Shown: positions 1 to 9,590 of the stretch, one piece after another
Layout of the letters: each line of letters starts with the position of its first letter
Numbering within the stretch: the stretch's first letter is position 1
Origin: Lineus longissimus
Taxonomy: Eukaryota > Nemertea > Pilidiophora > Heteronemertea > Lineidae
NCBI RefSeq assembly: GCF_910592395.1
Contig: NC_088309.1
Coordinates: 11,038,501-11,102,500, forward strand
Length of the DNA stretch: 64,000 nt
Direction: 5' to 3'
Program-made: the position numbers and the translations under genes
The notes under the pieces: generated by a model
Told to the model about the DNA's origin: nothing
Database searches by the model: none
The model's input: the letters and a program-made list of their open reading frames with translations, nothing else

Positions 1-851
1 GTGTCATACTGCTGGAGGGGGGGGTGCGATGGGACCATCCATATAGTTCCTTCCGACACATTTTTGTTTCGGTAATGTAATACATTGTGATTGTCCTTAT
101 TCACGGGAATCGGGCGTTTCCAGTGATATACGACACAAATAGGTTGTCCTCATGCATTCACTTTGGAAACGCATTTTAAAATAGATGTTACGTCCTGTTA
201 ATCGGGCACGTCATCATCGCGTACATTTGGGAAAAACTCCCTAACGAGACCGGAGCAGACGGCTGAAAGTAGTTTAATTATTGGCCGCTAGGGCGCAGAA
301 TGTCGCTCACCCGAATTTTTCACGCAACTTTTGCTAAATAGAGCTAGTTCTAGTTTGTAATTCATTTTGATACTTCAGATTTGGGCAGAAGACCAATATA
401 ACTTAGTCGTCAGTGTGGTTTTAAGCTGGAAAAACGTATTTGTTTTTCTTAAAGTGCCTTTTTTGGACGGGTGTGTGCGATTGTTTTGTTTTTATGTCAC
501 GTGACCTCCATCATGTCGACACAAAATTGAAATAAACCACCCTTTTCTGTCATTATTTAGGACGGATATTTCTCTAATAAAAATATTAATATAATTGGCC
601 AATTTCTTAGGCATATGATGTAGCGAATTCCCATGAAGATTTAAATTAATTTAAATTAATTTCAACAAATGGGATAGCAACCACCACCGGAAGATCGCGG
701 AGAAATCGGTAAACTCAACGGAGTTAATTCAGAAAAATACCAAAAAAAATTGTTTGTAGGATATACAATATTTACTCTCTTTATTTCTCATCAAATCAGT
801 ATATACTCCCACACACACGTGTATCTTAAGAGCCCCTCCTAAAGGGGGGCT
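1..851. other. AT-rich flank, no gene seen
   Basis: No ORF with recognisable content on either strand. The stretch is AT-rich, with a short direct duplication of TTTAAATTAA near 640-660 and a small CA-rich run near 810. No splice-site pair bounding a plausible exon was seen. Confidence 0.5.
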
Positions 852-937
852 TATCAAGATCATGATGATTGTAAAGATTCTAGGACAATTCCCTCTGCAA
901 ATGGGTTAACTGATAAATGTACCAATGTTCAAGTTAA
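852..937 (+). repeat. 86-bp dispersed repeat box, copy 1
   Basis: This segment recurs almost unchanged in reverse complement at 7121-7206; both begin TATCAAGATCATGATG and end CAATGTTCAAGTTAA. In both places a GTACC array lies downstream in the same relative orientation (1356-1553 here, 6963-7066 in the second copy). The box and the array may therefore be parts of one mobile element with variable spacing. No coding potential was seen. Confidence 0.75.
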
Positions 938-1355
938 ATTGCAATTAATCAATTAACATTCATCATAGAGCTGGATCAAATTAACAAAGTGCCTGGCCAA
1001 TTAGGTCTTAACAGACAAATTACTAGATCTAAGACCAAACACAAGCTATTTAGGGAAATTGGCGAGAATCTTAATGTGAAATGCCAGGTAAGATGCCAGG
1101 TGCGCCTCCCCTTCCCAAGATCCTGGATCCGCCCCTAATGAGAATATGACTCGAGTATTTTAAAATTAAAAAGAACATGAATGTAGTTATTACCAAAAAA
1201 ACTTCAGCTCCCCTGTTGGGCAATTTCTTCAAAGAATTTTCCTCAAATTCATTCCATAACAAAATTGTCCGCAATGTATTAAACTATTTTAAGGCACCAC
1301 CTTAGTCACAGAAGAAGAAAATGGGCAAGAAAAGATTAAGAGATAGGCTGAGTCT

Positions 1356-1553
1356 GAACCAGTTGAAGAGAATAATATTCTAAAAAAAAATTGTGTACTT
1401 TTTTACCTATTTATGCCATTTTTTGTACCTTTTTTTCTGGTACCTTTTTTTCCGGTACCTATATTTCCAGTACTTTTATTTCCTGTACTTTTATTTCCTC
1501 AGTACCTTTATTTCCGTACCTTTTTTTCCTGTACCTTTTTTACCATATACCGG
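1356..1553 (+). repeat. GTACC/polypyrimidine array, copy 1
   Basis: It opens with GAAGAGAATAATATTCT, an A-run and TTGTGTAC, followed by about ten 14-15 bp units of the form TACCTTTTTTTCCG or TACTTTTATTTCCTG, and ends near ATATACCGG. The same head and unit array return at 7330-7497 and 8486-8685 (+), and inverted at 6963-7066. The Tyr/Phe-rich reading frames across it are artefacts of the repeat. It is probably a non-autonomous element carrying an internal minisatellite. Confidence 0.75.
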
Positions 1554-2309
1554 CCATGTGACGTGTGTCGACTGAGTCGTGTGTCGTTCTCCATGATGGT
1601 GAGTCCATGTTCTCTATAGCCTTGTGACTTTGTCTTTGTGTCCGCAGGGCATACAGGGCTTGGGGTATTCATAGGGCCATCCAGGTATGTGGTCATGTGT
1701 CGCAGCCAGGAGATCGTCGCCTGCTTTGGCCCCGGCACTTGATCCATCTCCTCGGATCTCGCAGTGGCGAGATCCCAGCAGACGACATACCAAACTCTCC
1801 CAGTGACGAAATTTAAATTAAATTTAAATTGTAAGGAACGAAATCAGCGTCTCTATTCACAGGCACTTGTAAATAACAGCACCCCCCATTGACAAAATTA
1901 CACACGTAGGCTACCGGTATAAGAAAATTTTACCTACATGTAGGCCCTACTTCTCAGGTTTTACTAGCCACAAGGCCTACTTTGTCTTGTTCTGAAGTTA
2001 GCAACGTGTAGTAAGCAGCCTCATGCCGGCTACTGTGTCTACATCTGGTGTCAGGAATTCCTAACACCAGAACACTCAAACATCGATCCAGTCCAACTTG
2101 CAACTATTCATGGCGCTGACACTTATTACCGTAATTTCTGTGGCAGGCAATTCCAGTTTCAGTTTTGTTTATTATACCCTGTTTACAAAGAAGTTGGCCG
2201 AAGATCTGTTCTCGTCTTCAACTTTACAAGTCACAGGTTGTGGCCCCAGATACGGTGCTCCCCCTCCTCTATATTTTGCAAATAGGGAACCTCTGCTCTG
2301 CCTTACCGG

Positions 2310-2585
2310 CATCATCCTGAATATCTCAATCAAGGCCCCTCTCCACCCATGATGTTCCAGCGAGAAGATATACTTTAGCCTTTCCACATAACATAAGTGC
2401 TTAATTGAGGGAATCCATTTCGTTAATCTACTCTGCACCTTCTCCAGAGCAACAATGTCCTTATCTATAGTTAGGCATCCATGCAACCCTCTGTACTCCA
2501 GTATTTGCCTCACACGCCCCTTGAACAGCATCAGCCCGATCTCCTCATTCCGATACCCCATGGTCCTCTTAACGGTGAAAGAGCT
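2310..2585 (-). pseudogene. Decayed LINE reverse transcriptase fragment
   Basis: The minus-strand reading contains the stretch that follows the catalytic palm in CR1/Jockey-like non-LTR retrotransposons: KRTMGYRNEEIGLMLFKG, then RQILEY, DIVALEKVQSRLTKWIP and YVERLKYIFSLE, ending in a LIEIF block. This order matches the family's KRT..LYKSLVRP.LEY..LEKVQRRATK..P...YEERL pattern. The CSPVWSPY segment usually found after LEY is replaced by unrelated residues, and neither the YxDD palm nor the endonuclease is present. It is a 5'-truncated, mutated relic. Reading continues open beyond 2310 but loses similarity. Confidence 0.7.
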
Positions 2586-2605
2586 ACACGTTCGGCTTTT
2601 GATTC

Positions 2606-3017
2606 GGCAGGGTCGGTTCTAAACACGGCATTAGCATTGACATTGGCATTGGCAATCTACAAAATTCCCAAAATGAGACCTATATTTATTAGTGGCCATA
2701 GTTCATGAATATTATTTAGATAGGAGAAATATCACAATTTTAATACATGTATTGGGTGGTTTTCCGACGATTTTCGACATTTACATTTGCCGCCGACCTG
2801 AGGACGTCACACGCGGAAAGGAAAGCTTGATGGAGAGCCCCGCCAAGTCGCCTTTAATTTATTTTGGGCTACCCTGTAATAAGCCTTACGAAGGATGTTG
2901 CCCATGTGGTCTGCAGCTTATCCAACTTCCATATTTGGTACTCATTTGGCAGATTGCCATTGCCAATGCCAATGCCAATGTCAGTGCCAATGCCGCGTTT
3001 GGAACCAACCCATTCAG
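2606..3017. mobile_element. Inverted-repeat element with CATTGG micro-units
   Basis: Left arm 2606-2678 and right arm about 2938-3017 are inverted copies. Both contain GGTT(C/T)(T/C)AAACxCGGCATT followed by repeats of the 6-mer CATTGG/CAATGC. About 260 bp of unrelated sequence lies between the arms. No transposase was seen. The left arm abuts the LINE relic. Confidence 0.6.
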
Positions 3018-3057
3018 CAGCAGGTCCATCACGAATATTCCCGAGTGATCGGCATTG

Positions 3058-3592
3058 GAATGCCAAACGGGAATTTATTCAGGACATTTTGAGAAATATG
3101 TTCAGGACATGAAATATGTATGCAGAACATAAGAAATATATGCAGAACATGAGAAGTGCATGCAGGACTTGAGATATTTATATCCAGGACAAGAAAAATC
3201 TATGCAGGACATCAAAACTATATGCAGGAGATGAAAAATGTATGCAGGACGATCTCAATTATGCATGCAGGACATAAAATAAAAATGATAGGCACTATCG
3301 TTCGGCAGTATCTAAAACCACATACCACATACCCACATACCCACATGCCAATTTTTTCCAGGTGGCAATCCAATGACGGTTGAAGCTTTTTCTTCACAAC
3401 GATCTGTCGATCTTTCGACCTTATAATGTTCTGCATAGATTTTCGTGTCTTAGATAAGAATATTTCACGTCCTGCATACACTTCTGTTGTTCTGCATATA
3501 TTTCTTATGTTCTGCATACATATTTCATGTCCTGAACATATTTCTCAAAATGTCCTGAATCAATTTCCTTTTGGCACTCCATACTCGGCTTT
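3058..3592. mobile_element. Foldback element with GCAGGACAT tandem units
   Basis: The arms at about 3058-3215 and 3425-3592 are close inverted copies and share TTCAGGACATTTTGAGAAAT. Each arm is made of 20-26 bp direct repeats around the core ATGCAGGACAT(G)AAAAAT. The loop is about 200 bp and carries further units near 3215-3275. This fits a foldback/MITE element whose terminal inverted repeats are themselves tandem arrays. The short ORFs across it are repeat artefacts. Confidence 0.7.
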
Positions 3593-4525
3593 TATTCGAG
3601 AAGGTATATTTTGACAAATTACAATGACAATTACAAAAACGTATAATTTGCAGGGAAAGTTACATAGGTCAAATGTAGGTATCCATAAACATATGTATAA
3701 TAAATAAGGCTATGATAAATTATGAATGATCGATAATGAGTTGTGATAAACAGTAATAAATTGAAAGGCTACTTTCCAAGTCCATCACCCTTCTAAAACA
3801 AACATCACAGTAGTTCAAAATACCATTCCATTTACCAGACATGAGAGGTAAGAATTTTTCTTTGTCTGATAAGGACAGAAGATTTGGAATACAATTTAAG
3901 AATTTATCCCTAAGTTGAGTATATATTTTGACCCGTCAGCTTTGAATTTCCTCGTGTGCGGTTACGTAAAAACTTGGTCGATAAAAACATTTACAAGTTA
4001 GTCGGTCTGCAGGATGAAAAATGAACTGCTGACCAGAAGCACTGTAGGCCTATCACAGGTACGTGACACATGGAGGTACCATCCCTTGCGTGACATTACA
4101 TAAGCCGATATTTGGTGCTTAGGCCTACATGCACCACATGTGTTTGCTCTCCCTCATATCGGATCGGTAGAGTCAGTAAAACCGTTTGTAATTCTGAACA
4201 TGTCTTTAGGGGAGGCCAAGGCCGATCAACTCTTTCTCTGATTACCGGATGCGACCTGTAACTAGTATTGCCCGAGGAGGCTATGATGATTCCATGTCAA
4301 CGATTTTACGAAAGGTGTACTTTGTCTACCAATTGTACAAAATGCACATCATCAATTTCCTCCCTTGTCAAAATGTCTAGTCCCCTGTCCCGTCCACTCA
4401 TTGATTCCCTAATTTGCCCCCTCTTCTTTTTTGTTCCGCATTAGCATCACTAACATCACCTGACTAACTGAATCAAAAGCTGACATGGTCTTTTGGATTT
4501 GATTACTTTTTACTGTCCCGCGAGC
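3593..4525. other. Intergenic region upstream of the MPV17L2-like gene
   Basis: No ORF or repeat of note. A CRE-like TGACGTC lies at about 4537-4543, just before the coding region. The promoter of the MPV17L2-like gene should lie here, but no TATA box is clear. Confidence 0.4.
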
Positions 4526-4629
4526 ATGGCAGGTGATGACGTCCCATGGAACAACTCTATAAAGTTTTTTTGAACGAGCTTCACGAGCTGTTTATATCCG
4601 TTTTTCCATTTATTTCAGGACAAATCGCC

Positions 4630-5298
4630 ATGAATCATATCAGGTACCTGCCCCACTTTTTCCAGAGAGCGAGACACGTCGCAAAGACCCTATTCTCGTC
4701 GAAATATCTCCTCGCGACGAACGTAGGCATCAGCTTTGTTACTGGAGTCGTGGGAGCAGACATGCAACAGCGTTACGAAATGGCAACTGGAAGCAGACAA
4801 AAATGGAATTGGAAAAGGGTTTTTCGTTATGGTGTGTTATCTGCTGCACTGACTCCACCATTACACTACTGGTACATTTGGTTGGATCGTGTCCTTCCAA
4901 TGAAAAATGTCAGGACAGTGTTGATAAAAGTTGTTTTGGACACCCTACTTGTATCACCTTTAGCGATGGTCTCATATTTAGGAGGTGCTGTAATTCTTGA
5001 AAATGGTTTGAAACATTTTTTTGAACGTATGAAATATAAAGTAGTGAAATCAGGACCCGAGATTTTGTATATGGATTTGCTTATCTATCAGCCACTTCAG
5101 GCAGTAAACTTTTATTACATACCAACTAAATACCGCTTACTTTTTGACAATACATTGACTCTGTGTTTCGATTTTTATTATTCATCTGTGATATGGACTC
5201 CTCAGGGAGAGGATCAGTGTTCGAAAAAAACGGACGACAGCAAACGGTCCGACGAAAAGATAGAGAAAATGATAAGTGTCATTAAAAAAAAACATTGA
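4630..5298 (+). CDS. MPV17L2: MPV17L2-like Mpv17/PMP22 family membrane protein
   Basis: A 222-residue protein of the Mpv17/PMP22 family, whose members are four-TM proteins of the mitochondrial inner membrane or peroxisome; vertebrate MPV17L2 supports mitoribosome assembly. Visible family marks are LLATNVG (27-33) leading into GADMQQRYE (42-50), the signature PPLHYWYIWLDR (76-87), a D...SP block (104-110) and QAVNFYYIPTKYR (157-169), followed by a lysine-rich tail. The usual Gln after D104 and the Trp before the P..Q..NF motif are replaced. Start: the frame is open to an ATG at 4546, but TTTCCATTTATTTCAG ending at 4618 is a strong 3' splice site, so 4630 is the safer start. A micro-exon ATGGCAG at 4526-4532 (donor GTGATG) would join in frame through an 86-bp intron and add seven residues. 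The rest of the coding region lacks introns. Family assignment is firm; the L2 subtype is inferred. Confidence 0.8.
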   Translation: MNHIRYLPHFFQRARHVAKTLFSSKYLLATNVGISFVTGVVGADMQQRYEMATGSRQKWNWKRVFRYGVLSAALTPPLHYWYIWLDRVLPMKNVRTVLIKVVLDTLLVSPLAMVSYLGGAVILENGLKHFFERMKYKVVKSGPEILYMDLLIYQPLQAVNFYYIPTKYRLLFDNTLTLCFDFYYSSVIWTPQGEDQCSKKTDDSKRSDEKIEKMISVIKKKH

Positions 5299-5947
5299 TG
5301 TGATACCCGGTATGTAGTCAAAAGGAATCCGAGCGTTCTGCTCCATATTAAGGTGAAACTATATGATGGGACTGCATTCTGCCAATCGAACACCAGAACC
5401 CTTCCAAAATCAACAAAATGCATGGTTAAAGTCCGATTTTGGCATGCCGATCTACCGTTGTGCGTATTTCCATCCTTCAGAGAAAGGAGGAGACTTTAGG
5501 ATTGACATTCACTGCCGATAAGTCGGCATGGATTTTGGGTGTTTGAAAGAGTTCTGGTGTTTCTTGGACTGGAAAAAACGAAGTCACTGTGGTTTTACCG
5601 TACTGGGAGTGGCGGCATGTGCTGTGTGCATACAATCGGTTCAGAAATTTGTACTCCCCAAGCTCACCACAAAAGTGAATCGTTGACTTCATTTCATTTG
5701 ACCTTGGATATTTGTCCTGGTCCAGTGCAATTGGCAATGCCCAATATCTTATTCGGGGAAGGAAAACTACTCCCGGCCCAGATCTGGCATGTGCTATATA
5801 TGTAGTCCATTATGTAAATGTTTTGTCCGTAGCATTTAGGGCTCCGGTGTGCGAACTACTGCGAAGATTTCTTTGTTCTCAGTTTTCACCCGAGCTTCAC
5901 GGCGACCGAACGGAGGGATTTTCTCATTTTGATTACCATGGTAACAA

Positions 5948-5953
5948 AATAAA
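5948..5953 (+). terminator. Candidate polyadenylation signal
   Basis: AATAAA about 650 bases after the MPV17L2-like stop codon is the first canonical hexamer I noticed downstream on this strand. It would give a long 3' UTR with no other gene in it. Confidence 0.35.
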
Positions 5954-6962
5954 GTGTGTTATCTTAGCCCAAAACGGTCTTTTTCACTAAATTTTTTGCA
6001 ATTCAATTCACCAGCGGGCCCGTAGCTAGCATTTTTGTCAATCGAGGGAGGGGGCGACAAAAAAACTCTACTCTCCTCAAAATCGGCAACGGCTAAAGAT
6101 GGAGTTGCATCTGGTTTCAAACAATTTCTGGGTGCCTCCAGTTCTTAAATAGTTTGCCGTGTTTTCTCTTCATGGGCTCATATCCATGTTTTCTGTAGAA
6201 CCTTACGCTAAGGTAGAACAGAACATTCGCGGCGTTAAATTTTCGCAAATACTTAAGTGCCAATGAACTGACATTCGCGGCAGGTTGTTTTCACGAGTCA
6301 GATGTGCTTTTTCAAAACAGCTAATGTATTGAACGTCAGTCAATAAAAACTTCAAACAAATGGACCACAGACCTTTGCAAGGTACATGTAATTAATATGA
6401 GTTTCACTCGGACTACGACCACCTGCTATTCAGCAAACAACCTAACCGGGCAACCTAATCCGATAATGTGACCAAATTGAGTCCCATAACAGCCCAATTA
6501 TCCAAGCTACCGATGCAACTGAGAAAATGTGTCGGCGACCAACAGAAGTGTGAAGGATAGAGCGAGCGGCATCATTTTTTCCCGATATTTCTATCGAATG
6601 TAGCGGTAAACGGGGCTTATATAGTTTGCCACCGTAGACGTTTCTCAACTCTGAACTCGAACCCAAAGACTAAACCAACTAAGATGTCTACTCACATCAT
6701 TCATTACACACGTCACTCAAACTTCTCATTTACAAACAACACCGAAACATCACAGAGCAAAAGACTCTGGCGCTTTTCAAGAGAGTGTCTTGTTTAGCTA
6801 CAGAGTGAGGATGACAGATATTTCACGAGTTGAGTTCTGGATCTGCCAGGACTTGCTCAAAACATCCAAACATCAACCTTTATAATTACTCTCACCCCTA
6901 ATGGGTAAATAGCCCAGCCCAAATATCAGGCTCTGAACAAACTAACACTCGGTAATTAAAAA
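5954..6962. other. Intergenic, nothing recognised
   Basis: Only short unrelated ORFs on both strands. No splice-bounded exon, tandem array or long inverted repeat was seen. Confidence 0.4.
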
Positions 6963-7066
6963 GAACGGAAAAGTACCGGAAATAAAGGTACCGGAAAAAA
7001 GGCACTAGAAAATAGGTACACAAAATGGCATAAATAGGTAAAAAAGGTACACATTTTTTTGTGTCT
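6963..7066 (-). repeat. GTACC array, copy 2 (inverted)
   Basis: Reverse complement of the array at 1356-1553: the units read CGGAAATAAAGGTAC on the plus strand, and the head reads ATGGCATAAATAGGTAAAAA. It lies 55 bp from the inverted 86-bp box at 7121-7206, the same order seen at 852-1553. Confidence 0.7.
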
Positions 7067-7120
7067 GCGAAGTGTCTGTCGTCTTTTGGCGGGGCACATT
7101 TCGTTACTACTGGGTCTCTA

Positions 7121-7206
7121 TTAACTTGAACATTGGTACATTTATCAGTTAACCCTTTTGCAGAGGGAATTGTCCTAGTCTCTTTACAATCATCATGATC
7201 TTGATA
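7121..7206 (-). repeat. 86-bp dispersed repeat box, copy 2
   Basis: Inverted copy of 852-937 with only a few differences. It sits between two oppositely oriented GTACC arrays (6963-7066 and 7330-7497). Confidence 0.75.
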
Positions 7207-7329
7207 GCCGTGTTTTGACTATTGAAAACCATAACAGTATCCTGGAAATTTGATATTCCTATTTCTAAGGCCTATGTAATGCCAACGCAACAAATAAAGT
7301 TGAAGTTTTGAATTGAAAAAGAGAGAATT

Positions 7330-7497
7330 CAAATAGTATTCAAAAAAAACTGTGTACTTTTTTAAACCTATTTATGCCATTTTGTGTACCTTTTTTCCGT
7401 TACCTTTACTTCCAGTACTTTTATTTCCTGTACTTTTATTTCCTGTACCTTTATTTCCGTACCTTTTTTTCCTGTACCTTTTTTACCGTATACCTGG
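7330..7497 (+). repeat. GTACC array, copy 3
   Basis: Same head (A-run, TGTGTACTTTTTT, CCTATTTATGCCATTTTGTG) and same 14-15 bp units as copy 1, ending ACCGTATACC. Together with copy 2 it forms an inverted pair about 260 bp apart. Confidence 0.7.
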
Positions 7498-7827
7498 TAA
7501 CCAGCTGCTAATCAGGAACTAACAGATAGAGATTATAAAACAATGGAAAGGATCATTTAAGAAGAAAGGTGTTAAACTCACAGCGGTAAACGATCCTGGG
7601 TGTCTAGCCAGAGAGAAACACAGAATAATAATTATAGATTTGGTAACCAATTCCAAATATCGTCACACGAATATCAACAATATTTTTCGGAATGAGGCCT
7701 ACCCGCACGTATTCTGTCGAAATAATCAAATACCGTATTACATCGATAGTACAATATAATACAGTAGGCTACCACAGGTACGAACAAATTGATAGAACCA
7801 GAGTTATCATTTTCACAATTTTTTAAT

Positions 7828-7869
7828 AACACATAAACGTTTTCGGCTAGACCTCCAGCCCTCCTCAGG
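7828..7869 (-). ncRNA. Hammerhead-like core, probably degenerate
   Basis: Read on the minus strand: CTGAGGA (7869-7863), then GGCT...AGCC as stem II, GAAA (7845-7842), AACG/TGTT as a 4-bp stem III with a 6-nt loop, and A at the cleavage position (7828). This matches the CUGANGA / GAAA / UH core of a small type-I hammerhead, as found in Penelope-like elements and retrozymes. The flanks do not form a good stem I, so activity is doubtful. It may be a decayed element terminus. Confidence 0.3.
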
Positions 7870-8485
7870 TCAGAATGAAATACAATGTGTTCAATACAGA
7901 TATTTATTATCATTTATGTTTATTTCGCACAACAAAGGTACAGAAAGTTCAAATTGTTTGTTGTGCAAGTGAAAGTGCATACAGTTACATGTAACGTAAC
8001 GCTGTGCAACGTGTGATGACAGACTTTAATAGTCCTACATACATTTCTTTTCAACCTTTAAAATTATTACATTATTCTTATCGTCCGCCAGATGGCGTAT
8101 TTGCTTAATCAGTTATGTGCGCAGAAATTCTAAAATTTGTCCAAGTTCGTCATTTGTTATAATATTTCCCCCAGATTCCCTCATTTCTATCAACTCCCTT
8201 ATTTGTCTTGCTGTCCTAAACTCGTCAGAGTCTACATCCACGTAATAATCAAATTCGAGTAGTTCCTAAATCAACGTCGTATTTGCAAAAACCGTATTTT
8301 CTACATATTTTGATTAAATTTTTGCTGAGTTTTGACGAACTTCCTTCCAGTATTAAATTTTTGCACAATATACTGCCAGTTTACAAACAAACATAATAAT
8401 AGGATCGTGTGGTCAGATGTGTGATCTGTTGCTCTTGATAAATAATGCTTCTTTGATTCTTAATTCGAAGTCACTGTTAACAGTT

Positions 8486-8685
8486 GGCTGAACCAGATGA
8501 AGAGAATAATATTCTAAAAAAAAATTGTGTACCTTTTTTACCTATTTTTGCCATTTTGTGTACTTTTTTTCCGGTACCTTTTTTCCCGGTACCTCTATTT
8601 CCAGTACTTTTATTTCCGTACCTTTTTTCCTGTACCTTTTTTTCCTGTACCTTTTTTTCCTGTACCTTTTTTACTGTATACCGTA
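8486..8685 (+). repeat. GTACC array, copy 4
   Basis: Begins CCAGATGAAGAGAATAATAT with an A-run, like copy 1, then repeats CCTGTACCTTTTTTT-type units and ends TTTACTGTATACCG. It is the most regular copy: three successive units CCTGTACCTTTTTTT are nearly identical, suggesting recent expansion. Confidence 0.75.
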
Positions 8686-8689
8686 TTTT

Positions 8690-9590
8690 ACATACCGGTA
8701 TCTGTCTACACTACAGCAATGTTGAAATTTATATTCAGTAAGTATTTGGACTGCGCCCTTGTCCCGTTTTTCTCTACGATTGCCGAAGGCCGATTCGAAT
8801 CCCGAGAGCTAACTCAGGATTCCAACGTTTTGTTTTATACATGTATGAATTAACTGATATTTGGACATTTTCAGTGCTAATCTGTTGTAAAAGAAAGGCC
8901 GTCGGTGATAAACAAAAGCGTTTTGTTCTTTATTAGGCCATTGGTGATTTCTAATTTCATCAATACTATCATCACCATGCAGGTATGATTCTTGAAGATT
9001 ACTCTAAAATTTAACTAGATGCAGAGAAGGTAACATCATGTTGATAGATGAATGTTGTACGCAGTGAGGAGGATGTTTGCTTGTACCGCATCTTACCTAC
9101 CTTTTCCCATGTTTACTGCTCAGGACACACTTTACCAATTAATTCAAGACTGTTGCTGGGAGGAAGAAAATGTACTGTTGTTGGAGCTTATTAGCATTCT
9201 AATGGCTCTCCTATAGGAAAAGCATATCGAAGTTGGTCATCAGCGACTGGGGAAGCAAAATATTGTTTCGGTGCTATCGAGTCGAATGTGTCTCGTATTT
9301 GAACGTTCTGGGGAATCTTTTCCTTCTGGCAGGGCGTGTAGGAGTATGCTGTCATCAGTTTCCCGAGGTGAGGAGGTCGTTGGTTCGAGGTCATATGTAT
9401 GGCAGGCGGGCGATTCAGCACGACAATAATCTACTCGAGTCTAATTTACACGGAAACTAGGCTACTAATTTACTATATTGGTTCATTCTGTTGGGCACTC
9501 GCGTTGTCAATACGCTGTACCGGTATTGTGTGTAGGCCTCTGTGGTTACATTTTATGCAGTAGCCTCCGCGAGTGCATGGCTTCAGCACC
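8690..9590 (+). promoter_or_regulatory. Upstream region of SLC6-A
   Basis: About 0.9 kb with no recognised gene before the SLC6-A start codon. Promoter and 5' UTR should lie here. No TATA box or upstream exon could be fixed by eye. The ORFs in it have no recognisable content. Confidence 0.3.

Noticed and set aside
1393-1747. Tyr/Phe-rich ORFs over the GTACC array
   Set aside because: The same pattern appears in every copy and arises from the polypyrimidine repeat.
8775-8830. GATTCGAATCC resembling a tRNA B box
   Set aside because: No acceptor-stem pairing, D arm or A box at the expected distance.
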